A stretch of 43,377 nt of DNA from Candolleomyces eurysporus. Lineage: Eukaryota > Basidiomycota > Agaricomycetes > Agaricales > Psathyrellaceae. The notes beneath the pieces are model-generated. The model was not told the origin of the DNA. It saw only the letters and a list, made by a program, of their open reading frames with translations, and did not search any database. The position numbers and the translations under genes were made by a program. Positions 32,077 to 43,354 of the stretch are shown piece after piece. The stretch is from assembly GCA_027579435.1 (NCBI GenBank), contig JANBPK010001098.1:1-43377 (forward strand). Reading direction: 5' to 3'. Within the stretch, counting starts at the first letter, position 1. Each line of letters starts with the position of its first letter.

Positions 32077-33285
32077 TCATCGCAATTGAGGCGTCTGCCA
32101 ATTTATCCACTCCGAATCAACCCAACTNGCGTACCCTCCCTCCTTATCCGTCTCGAAGAATGCCGTGTTAACTTTCTCATCCTTCAAGAATCTATTGATG
32201 TAGGCCTCCAGGATGGGCCGCTGCTTCTCAGGGAACTGACACCTCCGATGGCCNCCAACCTGACTAAACCCTACCCGATCCCCAACGTCAAGCGCCCGCC
32301 AAACCTCCCTCGCAGCTCTCATACACCCCCACTGCGCTTCCGGCCCGAGGGCCGTCAGGTCCGTGTTTTCTAGCAGGAGAAGACCTCGAGGGGCGATCAA
32401 ACCCGCGAGCATGTGGTGGTCGAACGGAAGAAGGTCGGTTTTGTCGGCGAAGGCGTCAAAGGAAGTCCCGAACCACACATTCTCCGTGACAATTTGCCGT
32501 GCGGTCTGCACATTGCTACCTTTTTTGCTCAACGCCTCTGCTATCCTCCAGCAACTCGCACCTCCGGTTCCACCCTCCTGTGCAATCGTAAGTACGATGC
32601 GGGGCTCCAAAGCGGAGATGGTTAGAGCGCCTTTGGCGTTATACGAACAACCTGTGGCGCCCAGCCTCTTTGGGTTGATCTGTGTGACCGCTGGACTGAG
32701 AGACTCGAGGGCGTCGATGAGCTTCCCGACGCCCCATGTCCAAGCGACCATCGCCCCCGCCGAGTGGTTCGTCCCGTAGATGTCGTAGAACAGTCCGTAC
32801 CCGCGGCTGAACAAGGCTTGTTGGCTGGCGATCATGTCTGTGGGCATGACGATGACTGCGACTCCGGGTGGGATTGGGATAGTGGGGTGTTGGCCAAAGG
32901 AGATGATTGCTGGGAATGGAGCTTGTCCTTCGGTTGGGAGTATTATGATCGCTAAAAACGAGATCGTTTTCCCGTTATCGGTGACTGTGACGTTGAGCCT
33001 GTCCCCATCGAGTGTAGCTGAGGTCGTGCCTCCTCCTGGGAGGGGGCCGAGCTCGTACTTTTCGAGCAGCCCTTGGATTTCTCGCTTCCTACATGCCCAG
33101 TCCTTTACGGTCTTCACTTGATTTCCGTTCGCGAATGTGAATGGATTGGGGAGTTTAGTGTTTGAGGGGTATGGTAAGTCGACCGACGGAGAGCAGTTCT
33201 CTGTGGCGACCTCAGTCTGTTGTGCGAGACTGTATGATGTCGAGAGTAGGAACGCGAGGAGGGGTAGCAGGATGTGCCTGTACAT
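32077..33285 (-). CDS. CE15 4-O-methyl-glucuronoyl methylesterase, secreted
   Basis: Intronless 402-residue protein. It hydrolyses the ester between 4-O-methyl-glucuronic acid of glucuronoxylan and lignin alcohols, separating lignin from hemicellulose outside the cell. The start is the ATG of MYRHILLPLLAFLLSTSYSLAQ, a clear signal peptide; the frame opens further upstream only with GTG. Catalytic features: nucleophile Ser214 in GCSYNAKGA (family GCSxNxKGA), Glu237 in AQEGGTGG, and His346 in GGHRRCQFP. Other hallmarks are FDHHMLAGLIAPRGLL and a C-terminal INWQTPQL. There is no CBM1. Two N bases fall at the third positions of codons GCN and GGN, so the residues are Ala and Gly whatever the base. 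It lies 445 bp downstream of an AA7 oxidase on the same strand. CTTATATG-like sequence near 33345 could be a TATA element. Confidence 0.94.
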   Translation of the reverse strand: MYRHILLPLLAFLLSTSYSLAQQTEVATENCSPSVDLPYPSNTKLPNPFTFANGNQVKTVKDWACRKREIQGLLEKYELGPLPGGGTTSATLDGDRLNVTVTDNGKTISFLAIIILPTEGQAPFPAIISFGQHPTIPIPPGVAVIVMPTDMIASQQALFSRGYGLFYDIYGTNHSAGAMVAWTWGVGKLIDALESLSPAVTQINPKRLGATGCSYNAKGALTISALEPRIVLTIAQEGGTGGASCWRIAEALSKKGSNVQTARQIVTENVWFGTSFDAFADKTDLLPFDHHMLAGLIAPRGLLLLENTDLTALGPEAQWGCMRAAREVWRALDVGDRVGFSQVXGHRRCQFPEKQRPILEAYINRFLKDEKVNTAFFETDKEGGYXSWVDSEWINWQTPQLR

Positions 33286-33729
33286 GGCTCCAAGTGAGAG
33301 GGTGAGAACACACCACACCGCTGTGGAAATCCATGAAATGGCTCATATAAGAGGATATAGTGGAGTCGCTTCTGGTCTTCGTCTTCGCGGTGGATTGATT
33401 AATCCGGCGACATGCGAAGCTATAGGCAAGTTGGTTCTGAAATGGTTCTTGAGAAGTAACATGACGCCGACTTGTCCGTTCTTCGTACGTGAATTGAATA
33501 TGAATTGCGAAGAAGTCCGGAAAATCGAAGCACAAGAGCCTCTCAAGCAATTACTGAGCGCCTTGGAACTTGAATGCCGAACATCGAGAAAAATAAAGTC
33601 AGTATCTTTAATATATATAGTACATGCACACGTCGAAGTCATAGAAACACCACCTCTCGTGGTAATACACCCTGACATTTCACTCTTTTCACTACTCAAA
33701 GCCTGACTCGGACCTGGAAGTCGACCTTT
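33286..33729. other. Intergenic: CE15 promoter and AA7 3' flank
   Basis: About 445 bp between two co-directional minus-strand genes. Overlapping short frames exist on both strands without recognisable motifs; no further gene supported. Confidence 0.5.
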
Positions 33730-35971
33730 TCACAATTTCTTGCAGAGGCGGGTACCGGTGTCGATGACATCCCAATCTTCCGTACCAGGAGTCGTCCTAG
33801 CATAGAACAGTCCCCTTGGATCCCAAACCTGCTTCAACCTGTACAATCGCCTGTAGTTTGATCCCCAGTACGCTTCTTGCCAGTTCGGTTCTTCGAGATC
33901 GCCCTACGATATTAGACGGGACAACGACATCAAGTCAGCGAGGTATTCACAGATATTTCGGGAGAAAAANTGACCGAAAGATGGAGAGGAGGAGGACGGG
34001 ATAGACGAGACGGAAGAACTCACCTCGTTAACGTACGCGGCCCCATTCGGACTCGCATCCCTCAGCGCCTTCCCAATGACGTTCGTAACCACATTCTGAG
34101 CCGTCGCCTTCTCCTGCAATGTCGCATTCCCCGCCACCGCGTAACTCGTAATACTGAAACTCGACGCTTCCCTCCACTTCGGGTGCACCGCGTTATCGAC
34201 CTTGGGCAGGCCTGTACCTGGCCCGACGATATGTCCAATGATGAATGCTCCCTGCTCGATGGTGAGCCTCTGAGCAGCGTTGATTTGAGTGGAATGCTGC
34301 GCGATGTCCTTGCGGGTGTAAAGACGGCCGCCGACGAGAGCGCTGTTGCCTGACCCTTCATCCTCGAATATGTCGGTATAGAGGTCGAAGAACGTCGGGA
34401 ACTCCTTGGAGAAAGAGGTATACGGCACTCCTTCTTTATCCAGCTGATCGAGAAGCGGTTTCACGACCACGTCGATCTGCGCCTTTGTCATATTCGGACC
34501 GACGAACGGCTGGACGTGCAACCTCAACGGGAACAACTCGTAGTAGACAAACAACCCGTTCTCCACGTATCGGTTTGAGAGAGTGTGGAAGGCGTTTACG
34601 CCTTTCCAGAACACTTCGAGGTCGGTGGTGTGTGTGGAGTTGATGTCGAGGACGAAGGCAGCGGCGGGGAGGTCGGGGAAGGTTTTGACTGTGACGGAGA
34701 TGATGGCGGCGAAGGTGCTTGGACCACCACCCTTCAAGGCCCAGAAGAGATCGGGGTTGCTTTGGGAGTTTACGTCGATGATTTGGCCGGAGGCGGTTAC
34801 TACTTCGAAAGCGAGGGCTTGGTCGGCAGCTTGAGACGACGATGTTAGTTTTACGAGAACGACGACGAGAGAAGTGAGATGGCAAGTGACGCACCCATTC
34901 CGTAGAACGTTGCTAGAGGACCGTGGCCTCCACCTTGGATGTACCCACCAGCGAAACCGACAGTCTAGTATCCAAAACCCCATCATCAGCTCACGATCTA
35001 CGACAACCCTCCCAAATAGAGTGAAAGAGGCATGAACTTACAGGACACTCCCCACCAACAAACACAACAGGCGGCTTCTGCTGACTGGCCAACCTCATTA
35101 ACTCACGTCCCTGAATCCCCGCCCCGACTTTGACAGCTCCACCTCTCCACCCCCCGGGTCCAGTATACCTTTTCGTGAACTCTGCTGTTTTGAAGCTATG
35201 AGTATTAAGAATCAAGGCACCGTAGCCCGTAGAGCGGCCCATGAAGTCGTGCCCCGTGTTCCGAATGACGAGGCGCAGGTTATGAGTTCTAGCAAAGTCG
35301 ACTGTGGATTTGATGTGAGAGGCCGTGCGTGCGAGGACGACGTAGTCGCCGTAGTAGCCTCGAGAGCAAGACGAGGAAGGAGAGGTGGGGAAGGGGAGGC
35401 AGGTGTCATTTGTCCAGTATGTCCAGAGGTTGGAGGTTGGGTGGTCGGTGCTGGGTGAGTTCAGTGTTCAGTTAAGTAAAGTTAGATCATCAAATGATGG
35501 GAAGCGAAGTGCAAGAAGCGAAGCGAAAGTGGTAGTCCAATGTTGACATCAATGAAATTGAAGAAGGTAGGTGGAGATAAAGACGCCACGACGAAGTCAT
35601 ACTCACTTCCACTGCTCATCACCCCAATTCGTCTGCACCTGATTGCACCTAGCTTGATCAAACGTCTTGATCTCACCCAACGCGTTATAGCACGGCGCTC
35701 CAGGGGGTAAGGCGACTTGGAGGTTCCCTCCGACCGTCGCGTTGAACCTGGTCCATGCCGCCGCTGCCGGGTAACATTTTTCGCCTGGGTAGCATTTGCA
35801 TGCATACCGTTGGCCGTTCCGAGTTACGATGGATGGCTCGGTTTCGACGGAAGCGGTCGAGTCGAGAGCATCCTGAGCGTTAGATACGGGGACGTTGGAG
35901 AGAGTGAGGAGGAGCGCGACAGAAGCGACAACTCGGAGGAGGGTCGCGTTGAAGAGCGATGACCTCTTCAT
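33730..35971 (-). CDS. Secreted FAD-linked oxidase, berberine-bridge-enzyme-like (AA7)
   Basis: Exons (minus): 35971-35607, 35450-35042, 34964-34895, 34829-34024, 33903-33730; 607 residues, all phases agree. Signal peptide MKRSSLFNATLLRVVASVALLL. The FAD domain has the two residues that bind FAD covalently in this family: His at about 189 in RNTGHDF and Cys at about 257 in GGECPTVGFAGGY, spanning the second splice site. GGHGPLATFYGMAADQALAF and the substrate-domain/BBE C-terminus (EEPNWQEAYWGSNYRRLYRL, WDPRGLFYA) complete the fold. Members oxidise oligosaccharides or secondary metabolites with O2, releasing H2O2. Next to CE15, an oligosaccharide substrate is plausible but not shown. Introns 1 and 4 (156 and 120 nt) are longer than usual here. 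Confidence 0.93.
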
Positions 35972-36145
35972 GACAAGCAGAGGTTTGGAGTGTCGTGCAC
36001 GAGTAGCGACAAAGAAGAGTGAGACTGCGGAAAGTGGGGTTGAAAGAGTGAGTCAGCTAGGCTTATTCCAATCCAAGTGCAGCTAAAATAGACCAAACTC
36101 GGAGGATCACCTGAAGAAATCCCGGAAGTTCATGGCCGTGCGTTG

Positions 36146-36153
36146 TATTTATA
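36146..36153 (-). promoter_or_regulatory. TATA box of the AA7 oxidase gene
   Basis: TATAAATA on the minus strand, about 175 bp upstream of the ATG at 35971, in the expected orientation. Confidence 0.5.
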
Positions 36154-37134
36154 CCCTACTGTAAGGTAGTAAGGAAGAAACGAAGGGATAAATGAGGGCC
36201 CCGACAAGTGACGAAACCGCGCTGACATCGCGCGACAGCGAAAACCATGAGTCGATATTTCGACTTGAAGGGGTTATAGTAGCTGCGTCAGTGTACGCAG
36301 CTGATCCTCACGGAGCCTGTATGTGCGCTGTTAGAATGCCTGATTTGTGGATAATGAATTTCGAGTAAACTTCGGAGGGAATCGATTGCCTCGTTGGCTT
36401 ATGGGCGCTGCTTGGTGGTTAGGTACACGGCAAGTATGATTGAAATCGAACCGTCTAGTCCAAACGAAACCCGAAATAACCGGTAATTGAGGGNTGTGAG
36501 GTTAGCAGATATCCGACGAAGCGCCAAAAGAAGCAAATTGGAGTTCGAGGAAGTCTTGGATGCCGTAGTATGAATATTCTCAGTGGCGCGAAAAGAAGGC
36601 CTCATTGTGTTGAAGCATAGAGTCTCGGTAGAGAGGAAGGAAGAAATTGCCGGTAGCTAGCTTCAACAAGGGTCGCCTAGAAACAAACGAGACTGCCATA
36701 GAGAGTCCAGCGAGGAAGGAAGAGGACAGAAAGCAAAAGTCGAATGCATTACGCCCGTTATTCTTAATTATTGCCCTAAAAGTGTGTCTTTGTCAACGAG
36801 TCAGATGAGCAGTGAACAAGGCTGCAAGCGACCAGTTGAGGTTCCTCGCAGACTGCCGAGCTCATTTCGAAACGTGTTGGGCCTCCAGTACGCAGAGAAA
36901 CGCGTCGAGGCACATCACCCTTGTCGTGGTTGGCCGCAAAGGGCGTCGGTACGAGTCGGCTGCGGCGTCGCCGTTGGATATCGGGTGCGACCGGGAAAGG
37001 AAAAAGGGTCGCACGGATTGGATCTCCCCAGCGTCGCGTCAACGGCCCCAAAGAGCGGGACGCAACCCAGGGTCGTTCTGCAGTCCTTTTCTCCTCTCCT
37101 CCATCTTCTCTNCTCCCCCTCCTCCTTCTTCCCA
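36154..37134. other. Divergent intergenic region between AA7 and PDA1
   Basis: About 1 kb holding both promoters. The 60 bp before the PDA1 ATG are strongly pyrimidine-rich (CTCCTCTCCTCCATCTTCTC and more), typical of highly expressed fungal genes. The frames over 36399-36605 and 36776-37135 show no family motif and are not called. Confidence 0.5.
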
Positions 37135-38874
37135 ATGGCCTCCATCGCTCGCAATATCAGAGCCGCTCGCAGACTGGTAGGTGCATCATCCTTGGGCCCC
37201 GGCGGAACGGGAACAGCAATGCTTCCGGCCACGTCAATACCCGTTTTCACGAGCAACTTTGCTAATTCCGTTTGCTCCTCAGCCTCTCGGTGTGCGAGGC
37301 GTAAAGACCAGCGCAGACACCACGGAGCTGCGCCAGTCGCCCTCCAACGACTCGCAGCCCTTCACCCTCAAACTCCACGAAGACTCCTTCCAGACATACC
37401 AATGCGAGACGCCCGACCTGGAGGTGCAGATCACCAAGGGGGAGCTGCTGCAGATGTACAGCGAGATGCAGACGATGCGAAGGATGGAGATGGCTGCTGA
37501 TGCTCTCTACAAGGCCAAGCTCATTCGTGGTTTCTGCCACCTGGCAATTGGTCAGGTATGTCGCTAAATTTTTCCTGGCCGACCCTGGCAGTCGCTAACA
37601 CCCTCGACAGGAAGCTGTCTCAGTCGGCCTTGAGCACGGTATCCAAAAAGACGACCGCGTCATTACTGGCTACCGCTGCCACCCCTTCGCCGTCCTCCGT
37701 GGCGGAACCATCAAAGGTGTCCTCGCCGAGCTCCTTGGCCGTCAGGCAGGCATGTCCCACGGAAAGGGTGGTTCCATGCACATCTTCACCCCGTCGTTCT
37801 TCGGTGGAAACGGTATCGTCGGTGCTCAGGTCCCCGTCGGCGCCGGTGCTGCCTTCGCACAGAAGTACAAGGGCGAGAAGAACTGCACGTTCGCGCTGTA
37901 TGGTGATGGTGCTAGCAACCAGGGTCAGGTGTTTGAGGCTTTCAACATGGTGCGTTTTTNGCTGCCGTCCGTGGACGTTATCGAGCAAGATCGCTGACTT
38001 GTTCTCCTCACACAGGCCAAACTCTGGAACCTCCCCACCATCTTCGTCTGCGAGAACAACAAGTACGGTATGGGTACCCCCGCTGAGCGTAGCTCGTCCA
38101 ACACCGCGTACTTTACCCGAGGTGACAAGATCCCCGGTCTCCAGGTTCGTGTCCCGCCGTTTTGCATCGTCTGTCTACCCGGTCCCGTACGCTCGCTTGT
38201 CTGCCTACCCGGCTCCTTCCTACCCTTTGATCCTGGCATCTGTTGCATTGACCTGTCTCCGGGTTATTGCTCTTACTTTCCTCTCCCTCTCCGGTCCCTT
38301 GCTATGACGTCACCGAGCTAACCTAATTTTTCATCCAGGTCAACGGAATGGACATCATCGCTGCCAGGCGAGCTGTTGAGTACGCTAGGAAGTGGGCTGT
38401 GGATGACGACAAGGGTCCTCTCTTGCTCGAGTTTGTGACTTATCGATATGGTGGTCACTCGTACGTACCATCTCTCCATGCTTTCGCTATTAAACCAAAA
38501 CTAACCGTATCCTCTCCATCTTAACAGGATGTCCGACCCCGGAACCACCTACCGCACACGTGAGGAAGTCCAGAGGATGAGGTCTACCCAGGATCCCATC
38601 CGTGGATTGCAGAGGTACCTCGAAGAGTGGGGTGTCGCGACCGAGCAGGAGTTGAAGGCATTGGATAAGGAGGCCAAGGTTGTCGTTGACAAGGCCGTTG
38701 AGGAAGCCAAGGCCTCGCCCGAACCCCTTGTCAAGGATTTGTGGAGTGATATCTATTTCAAGGGTACGGAGCCGCCTGTTATGAGGGGTAGGGAGAGGGA
38801 GGAGGTGAGTTGATGTTTCTTTTATGCTTCGCGACCGATGACTTACAATCTCCTTCTAGGTCCACCACTACTAA
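37135..38874 (+). CDS. PDA1: Pyruvate dehydrogenase E1 component subunit alpha, mitochondrial
   Basis: Exons: 37135-37176, 37283-37555, 37611-37949, 38016-38144, 38339-38460, 38528-38804, 38860-38874; 398 residues, every phase consistent. It decarboxylates pyruvate with thiamine diphosphate as the alpha subunit of the E1 heterotetramer in the mitochondrial matrix. An Arg-rich N-terminus ([14 protein letters not shown]) serves as targeting signal. The ThDP-binding motif is GDG at 203-205 through ENN at 231-233. The regulatory loop [16 protein letters not shown] contains the conserved phosphorylatable Ser at about 304. The family hallmark [20 protein letters not shown] is present. The last exon encodes only VHHY and the stop. 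Intron 4 (38145-38338, 194 nt) is unusually long. An N at 37960 falls in intron 3. This is the clearest housekeeping gene in the window. Confidence 0.96.
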
Positions 38875-39257
38875 ATAGACTTTGACGACCTTCGCCTTGT
38901 TTAATTCTTCCCTCTATCCATAGACTGTTTCTTACATTTATCCCTACGCTACCCTCTATGTCATTCCTGGAGTGATAAAATTCATTTCGTTGGCCTCGCT
39001 ATGTGCGAGGAGTAATGTTTGCGTTCACCTCTTCATGCTTGCTCTTGTACTTGACGAAAGTACAGTCACTCCCGGTGAGACATAATCGGAGGAATACATC
39101 CGAGCGGCGAATGCAACGGCTGCAAGTGCACACATGCACTAGACTGATCGACTCACCAAGGTCAGCTGCGGAGACTACGCATTCACTCCGTAGTTCTGTG
39201 TTTGCATATTATTGCCACCGAGGCCTAAACTGCTTCTTCTCTCCCCGACCTAAACGC
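38875..39257. other. Intergenic between PDA1 and F-box gene
   Basis: About 380 bp. The frame of the F-box gene stays open back to 39003 without a convincing earlier start, so some of this may be 5' UTR. Confidence 0.5.
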
Positions 39258-40859
39258 ATGGACGAGCTTTTCAACTCTAATCGACCGCCATCGCCCCAAG
39301 AATGGGCTTCTACCCAGAGTCTCCTAGAACTCTGTGATCAGGAGCTCACCCCTGTGGAAGGTCAAATCGCTGATCTGCAGAAACAGCTCGACAAGTTGAT
39401 TTCGCGGAGATCTACCCTACAAACAAACAGGAGGAAATACCTCGACATTCTTTCAGCCCGCCGCCGACTACCCCCCAGAAATTATCGCTACCTTCATACA
39501 GCTGGCCGTGACCCCCCCCCATACGATGGCGATCTGCCGCAGCAACCGAGGCTTGGCTCAGCCCTCCCTTTCATGCTAGTGTCGAAGGAGTGGTACGAGA
39601 CCGTATGCGGTTTTGGTTACTTCTGGACTCAGCTGAAGTTGGATGTGGCTGCAGCCTCAGAAGAAGAAATACTCCACCTCCTCGAGATGGCGTCCAAACG
39701 AGTTCAGAGGGCGTCAGAGCTCACTCTCTCCTTGACCGTCATTCTCTCAACTTCAAATGAGTGGAATGATAAGGTCTTTGAGTTCGCTCACTCCATCTCT
39801 TCACACGTTGGTGCCTTTGACATTTCTATCGAAGATAATCGCGATCCCATTCACCGTCTCGAACTCAGTTCCAGTCCTGGTCCCAATCCTAACACGGGCT
39901 CGGGCCTCCTTGCACTACTCCTCCGTCATCCCCTCTCCCCGGCTCGGAAGACCTTGGACTGGCCGAAGCTACACACTGTATGCATCAATATGCAGACCAC
40001 CCACCCCCCATCCTACCTCGGTTTACGACGATTAGAAGACGTATTTTCGGCTCCTGAGAAGTTTCCTGTCATGAGTGGTCTCACCATTGCTGCACCTCAG
40101 TACTACCTCTGGGCGCTCAACATGCCTTGGAGCAGCCTGTCGACACTCAGCCTTGGTCCATTCTATTCGTATAAATACAGGCACTATTTCTCAGTTTTGA
40201 AGCAATGTGCTGAGAGATTGCGGGTGCTGAATCTCTTCCTCTGCGGCACTCCAGAGAAAGGCGAGACCCTCCTGACCGAGGAACCGATAATCCACCTGGT
40301 ACATCTCACCCACTTCCGGCTCGAGTGTGCAGAAGGGAACGATTATTTCTCAGGAGTCCTTCTATCGTACCTTCGCCTTCCCTCCCTGCAGTCATTGACT
40401 TGGACCGGTTCGTACAGCCGGAGCGAGACCCGCGACATTGTCAAACTTATTCAGGAGTCGGGATGCCAGGAGTCGCTGAGGTATCTTGAGCTCAATAATG
40501 TGTGCTTATTCTTGGCAGCAACTATGATGAGGGGTGGTCTCCGATCCGTTTTCATGGAGACCCCTCGGTTGTCCCGCCTCAAAATATCCGGGTATGAGCT
40601 GAGCCCCCGTCTCTGGTCGATTATTCCGGAAACTGTCCAGGACCTCACAGTCCAGATGTGGTTCCCCGTAATCGGCGACCTCAGGCCTTCTTTTACCGAG
40701 TTTTTGCGCAGTAGAAGTCTTTCAGCGGTGCCGTCGAGTACGCCCATGAAAGCTCGACTAGATATTATTGATGATACGAACGTTGCTTCGGCTCGCGACA
40801 AGATAAAGTATCTAAAAGCGGAATTTGGTAGCCTTTCGAATCTCGTAGTTAGCTTATAG
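39258..40859 (+). CDS. F-box protein with coiled-coil N-terminus and LRR-like C-terminus
   Basis: Intronless, 533 residues from the ATG of MDELFNSNRPPSPQEW; earlier in-frame Met codons exist but lack the family look. The N-terminal helix EGQIADLQKQLDKLISRRST followed by YLDILSARRRLPP is the usual lead-in of the large agaricomycete F-box family. Directly after LPP the frame reads RNYRYLHTAGRDPPPYDG. The +1 frame gives the expected F-box core EIIATFIQLAV, and the original frame resumes at PYDG. The breaks fall in two C runs, 39471-39476 and 39512-39520. The remainder is the LRR-like region (KLHTVCINMQTT, LSTLSLGPF, LRYLELNNV). If the shifts are real, Skp1 binding is probably lost; if they are sequencing errors, this is a normal SCF adaptor. 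Confidence 0.8.
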   Translation: MDELFNSNRPPSPQEWASTQSLLELCDQELTPVEGQIADLQKQLDKLISRRSTLQTNRRKYLDILSARRRLPPRNYRYLHTAGRDPPPYDGDLPQQPRLGSALPFMLVSKEWYETVCGFGYFWTQLKLDVAAASEEEILHLLEMASKRVQRASELTLSLTVILSTSNEWNDKVFEFAHSISSHVGAFDISIEDNRDPIHRLELSSSPGPNPNTGSGLLALLLRHPLSPARKTLDWPKLHTVCINMQTTHPPSYLGLRRLEDVFSAPEKFPVMSGLTIAAPQYYLWALNMPWSSLSTLSLGPFYSYKYRHYFSVLKQCAERLRVLNLFLCGTPEKGETLLTEEPIIHLVHLTHFRLECAEGNDYFSGVLLSYLRLPSLQSLTWTGSYSRSETRDIVKLIQESGCQESLRYLELNNVCLFLAATMMRGGLRSVFMETPRLSRLKISGYELSPRLWSIIPETVQDLTVQMWFPVIGDLRPSFTEFLRSRSLSAVPSSTPMKARLDIIDDTNVASARDKIKYLKAEFGSLSNLVVSL

Positions 40860-43169
40860 GTAGTCTTGAGTAGCGTTTGCGAACATGTACAAATATTTTT
40901 CTCCTCAGCGCCACCGATCTTGTATCACTGTAAAAAAGAGTTTGATTGTAATAGTACATGGTGCTGAAAGATGATTGAAACGAGTATATATATCGTTGAG
41001 AACCCGGCTTGATCTTGGTCCAGTTCGTGTCACATCTCGGTGGGTGGAAAATGCTCACCCTTTGCTTCCTATCGAGTGACGATTCTTCACTAGCGATATT
41101 CGAATCTGTCATCCCGACCAAAGATATTTTTCCAGAGACAGTATTCTGCAATAGTTTGGTGCTGAGATATTCTTTTTTCAGGATTGAAAAAGGGAATTGG
41201 GAAACAAAGAAGCCGCCGATTGAAATCGAATTGCGTTTTTGGATGCTGCGTACGGGAATGCAATCATGAAAGCAGGATCTCGAGTCTTTCGTGAGCCGGC
41301 TGGCATCGCATGTGATGTGCATGGGTCGTCTTCTGGCCCGGTGTGGGACTGTAACTAGTCTTTCAATTTCTTTTAGGTGAAACGGTCGAAATCCATAATG
41401 GAACGCAGTCCAAGCATTCAGTTTTATCTTGCCGAGGGTCCTTTTGATGCTTCCCATGAATTTCAACCGCGCTCTGCCACCAGCATCCTGACCAAGAACA
41501 CATAGGTATATCGAAGGGCCGAAGACCAATTCGCGAGTCAGACTTCAACCGAGCTCGAAATCTGGGGTGCGAGTTGCATATACTTCTGTACAGCCAAGTG
41601 TCTGCATCCCTCAAGCAAGCGGCAGTCCCACATCTGCAGCAGGCCGCCGGACCCGACATTACCGGTCATATGCTGCACAGGTACGTGCAGCTATAGGTTC
41701 CTTGCTCAGGTACGAGCTATCATCAAGGCTTGTGAAACGCTGTTATCGAGGTACAAGCGTCACTACAGCCGAGTTTTCGCCAGTCAGCGCAAGGGAAGGC
41801 AAGGGAAGGCCCAGCTGGTTGGTGCCGACGAGGACCCCAAATCACTCGCGAAAATGGTAAACATTCATTTTGTGCGCTTGCCGCAATCATTGCCTGCCGA
41901 ACCGGTCTATGATCGACCAACTTTCCCAAAATACTTCCAAATGTATAGGATTTTCAATTTACTTTTGGGAATTAACCAAGTCGATCGCTATGAAGCAAGG
42001 CTTGGTGTTAGAGACGGTTAACATTCCACCTATGAGAGGTCGGTGTGTGCTGGCAGTGCTGCTTGTCGCGTTTACCCCTGGCCTGGACAGCGGGCGCATA
42101 AGTGCATGATTAAACACGCGAGACCAACACTTGGCGTTTAGATCTCATCTGGCCTGCGTTCCCCCTGAGCTGTAGGCGCTGGCGGCGTGGGGATGGAGCG
42201 CTCGCTCTGTGCGCGCGCCGCCGATCGGGTTGTGATGTCGGTAGCTTTGCCATAGCCGATCAGAACTTTTCTTTCTTATGTGTAGAGCCTGCTGACGCGT
42301 TGGACCAGAGTTGACCGATGGTCGCGCTTCCGCCGACCGCCTTTTGGATCCTCTTCTGGCAGTAAATGAGCCCATTTGCAGTTTAGTCAGGGTCGCCTGC
42401 ATGCTTTCCGCGTGAGTTGAAGATTGCCGGATTTCTTCAGAGGAACTCCAAACTCAAACTCTCCTCCCCTTTTTTCGGCGTTTTCTCATCAAATCAGTCA
42501 GAACCTGATAACCAGTTGGGCGCGAACATTCGACAGGAATCTAGTTTATACTTCTGGGTCCCCGTCGAAGTTGTTTCTTGTGTTTCCTGGCAATTTTCTC
42601 CAAATAGAATACAGATGGCTTCTCCGAATGGGCCCTACTTCCAAGCCACTGAGAACAGTGCGTCTTGTCAGGTTCGTGTACGGCATCAGAAGCACCTCGG
42701 ATTTCACAGGAAATTCCGGGGTTTCGGTTGCGAGTTTGGTGACCAAGATTCGCTCGTCTCTTTCCCTTGAACATCGGTGCCTCGTCGGATGGTATTGGTA
42801 GAAGTGTGCGTTCCGTACCTCCTGTTAGTTCAAATTGTTCCAAAGCTGAGCCGTATGAAGCAAGTCAAAGTCATGATATGTTTATACTGCTGCCCATGGA
42901 CTTGGAATGCGTCTGAGTAGCTTTCTGGAGCCCCGTTCGAGATATAAATAAATTACTTTCTTTTCCCGTTAATTAAAATTACCTGCGCTTGGATAAAGGT
43001 TCCGTGAAGATCAGCTGGGCGGCTTTGTAACAACGCTATTCCGACGCTCGCGTGGACGGCTTGCTGGGCTATCGATTTGGCCACGCATGGGATGGGAACT
43101 GGGAAGGCGTCCGGTGAGTGATATGTTGTCATCGGGGTGCCAGGGGAAAGGGGAGATGGCCCAGGTGAG
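40860..43169. other. Long region without supported genes
   Basis: About 2.3 kb. The longest frame (40849-41529, minus, 226 codons, opening with TTG) has no family motif, and its start is not ATG. Plus-strand frames at 42417-42801 overlap one another in different frames. A short direct repeat of AAGGGAAGGC lies near 41789-41810. Nothing else recognised. Confidence 0.45.
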
Positions 43170-43177
43170 TATAAATA
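43170..43177 (+). promoter_or_regulatory. TATA box of a gene at the right edge
   Basis: TATAAATA about 185 bp upstream of an ATG at 43355, with a pyrimidine-rich leader between (CCCTTCACTCTTTTCCTATC). Spacing resembles that of the AA7 gene's TATA box. Confidence 0.4.
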
Positions 43178-43354
43178 TACTACGGTGGGGATGCGACTTG
43201 GTTCCGTTGATTTTCAAGGTACCCACCGACTGTTTCACTCTGTCTGAACCCTCTCACTCGTTCCCTTCACTCTTTTCCTATCCCATATACCCTATTCCCG
43301 TTGACGCCACCCGTCCTCCATCATTTCGCGGACGGTCTAGCTCTTTGGTCCGTC

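Noticed and set aside
34436..34894. Arg/His-rich 152-codon minus-strand frame
   Set aside because: Shadow of the AA7 oxidase coding exon on the same strand in another frame.
40849..41529. 226-codon minus-strand open frame
   Set aside because: Starts with TTG, has no recognisable motif or signal peptide, overlaps the end of the F-box gene, and no paralogue or splice signal supports it.
41789..41812. Direct repeat AAGGGAAGGC x2
   Set aside because: Only two short copies; too little to call a repeat element.
42417..42801. Overlapping plus-strand frames of 117 and 125 codons
   Set aside because: Two different frames of the same stretch plus minus-strand frames; none has a family signature.
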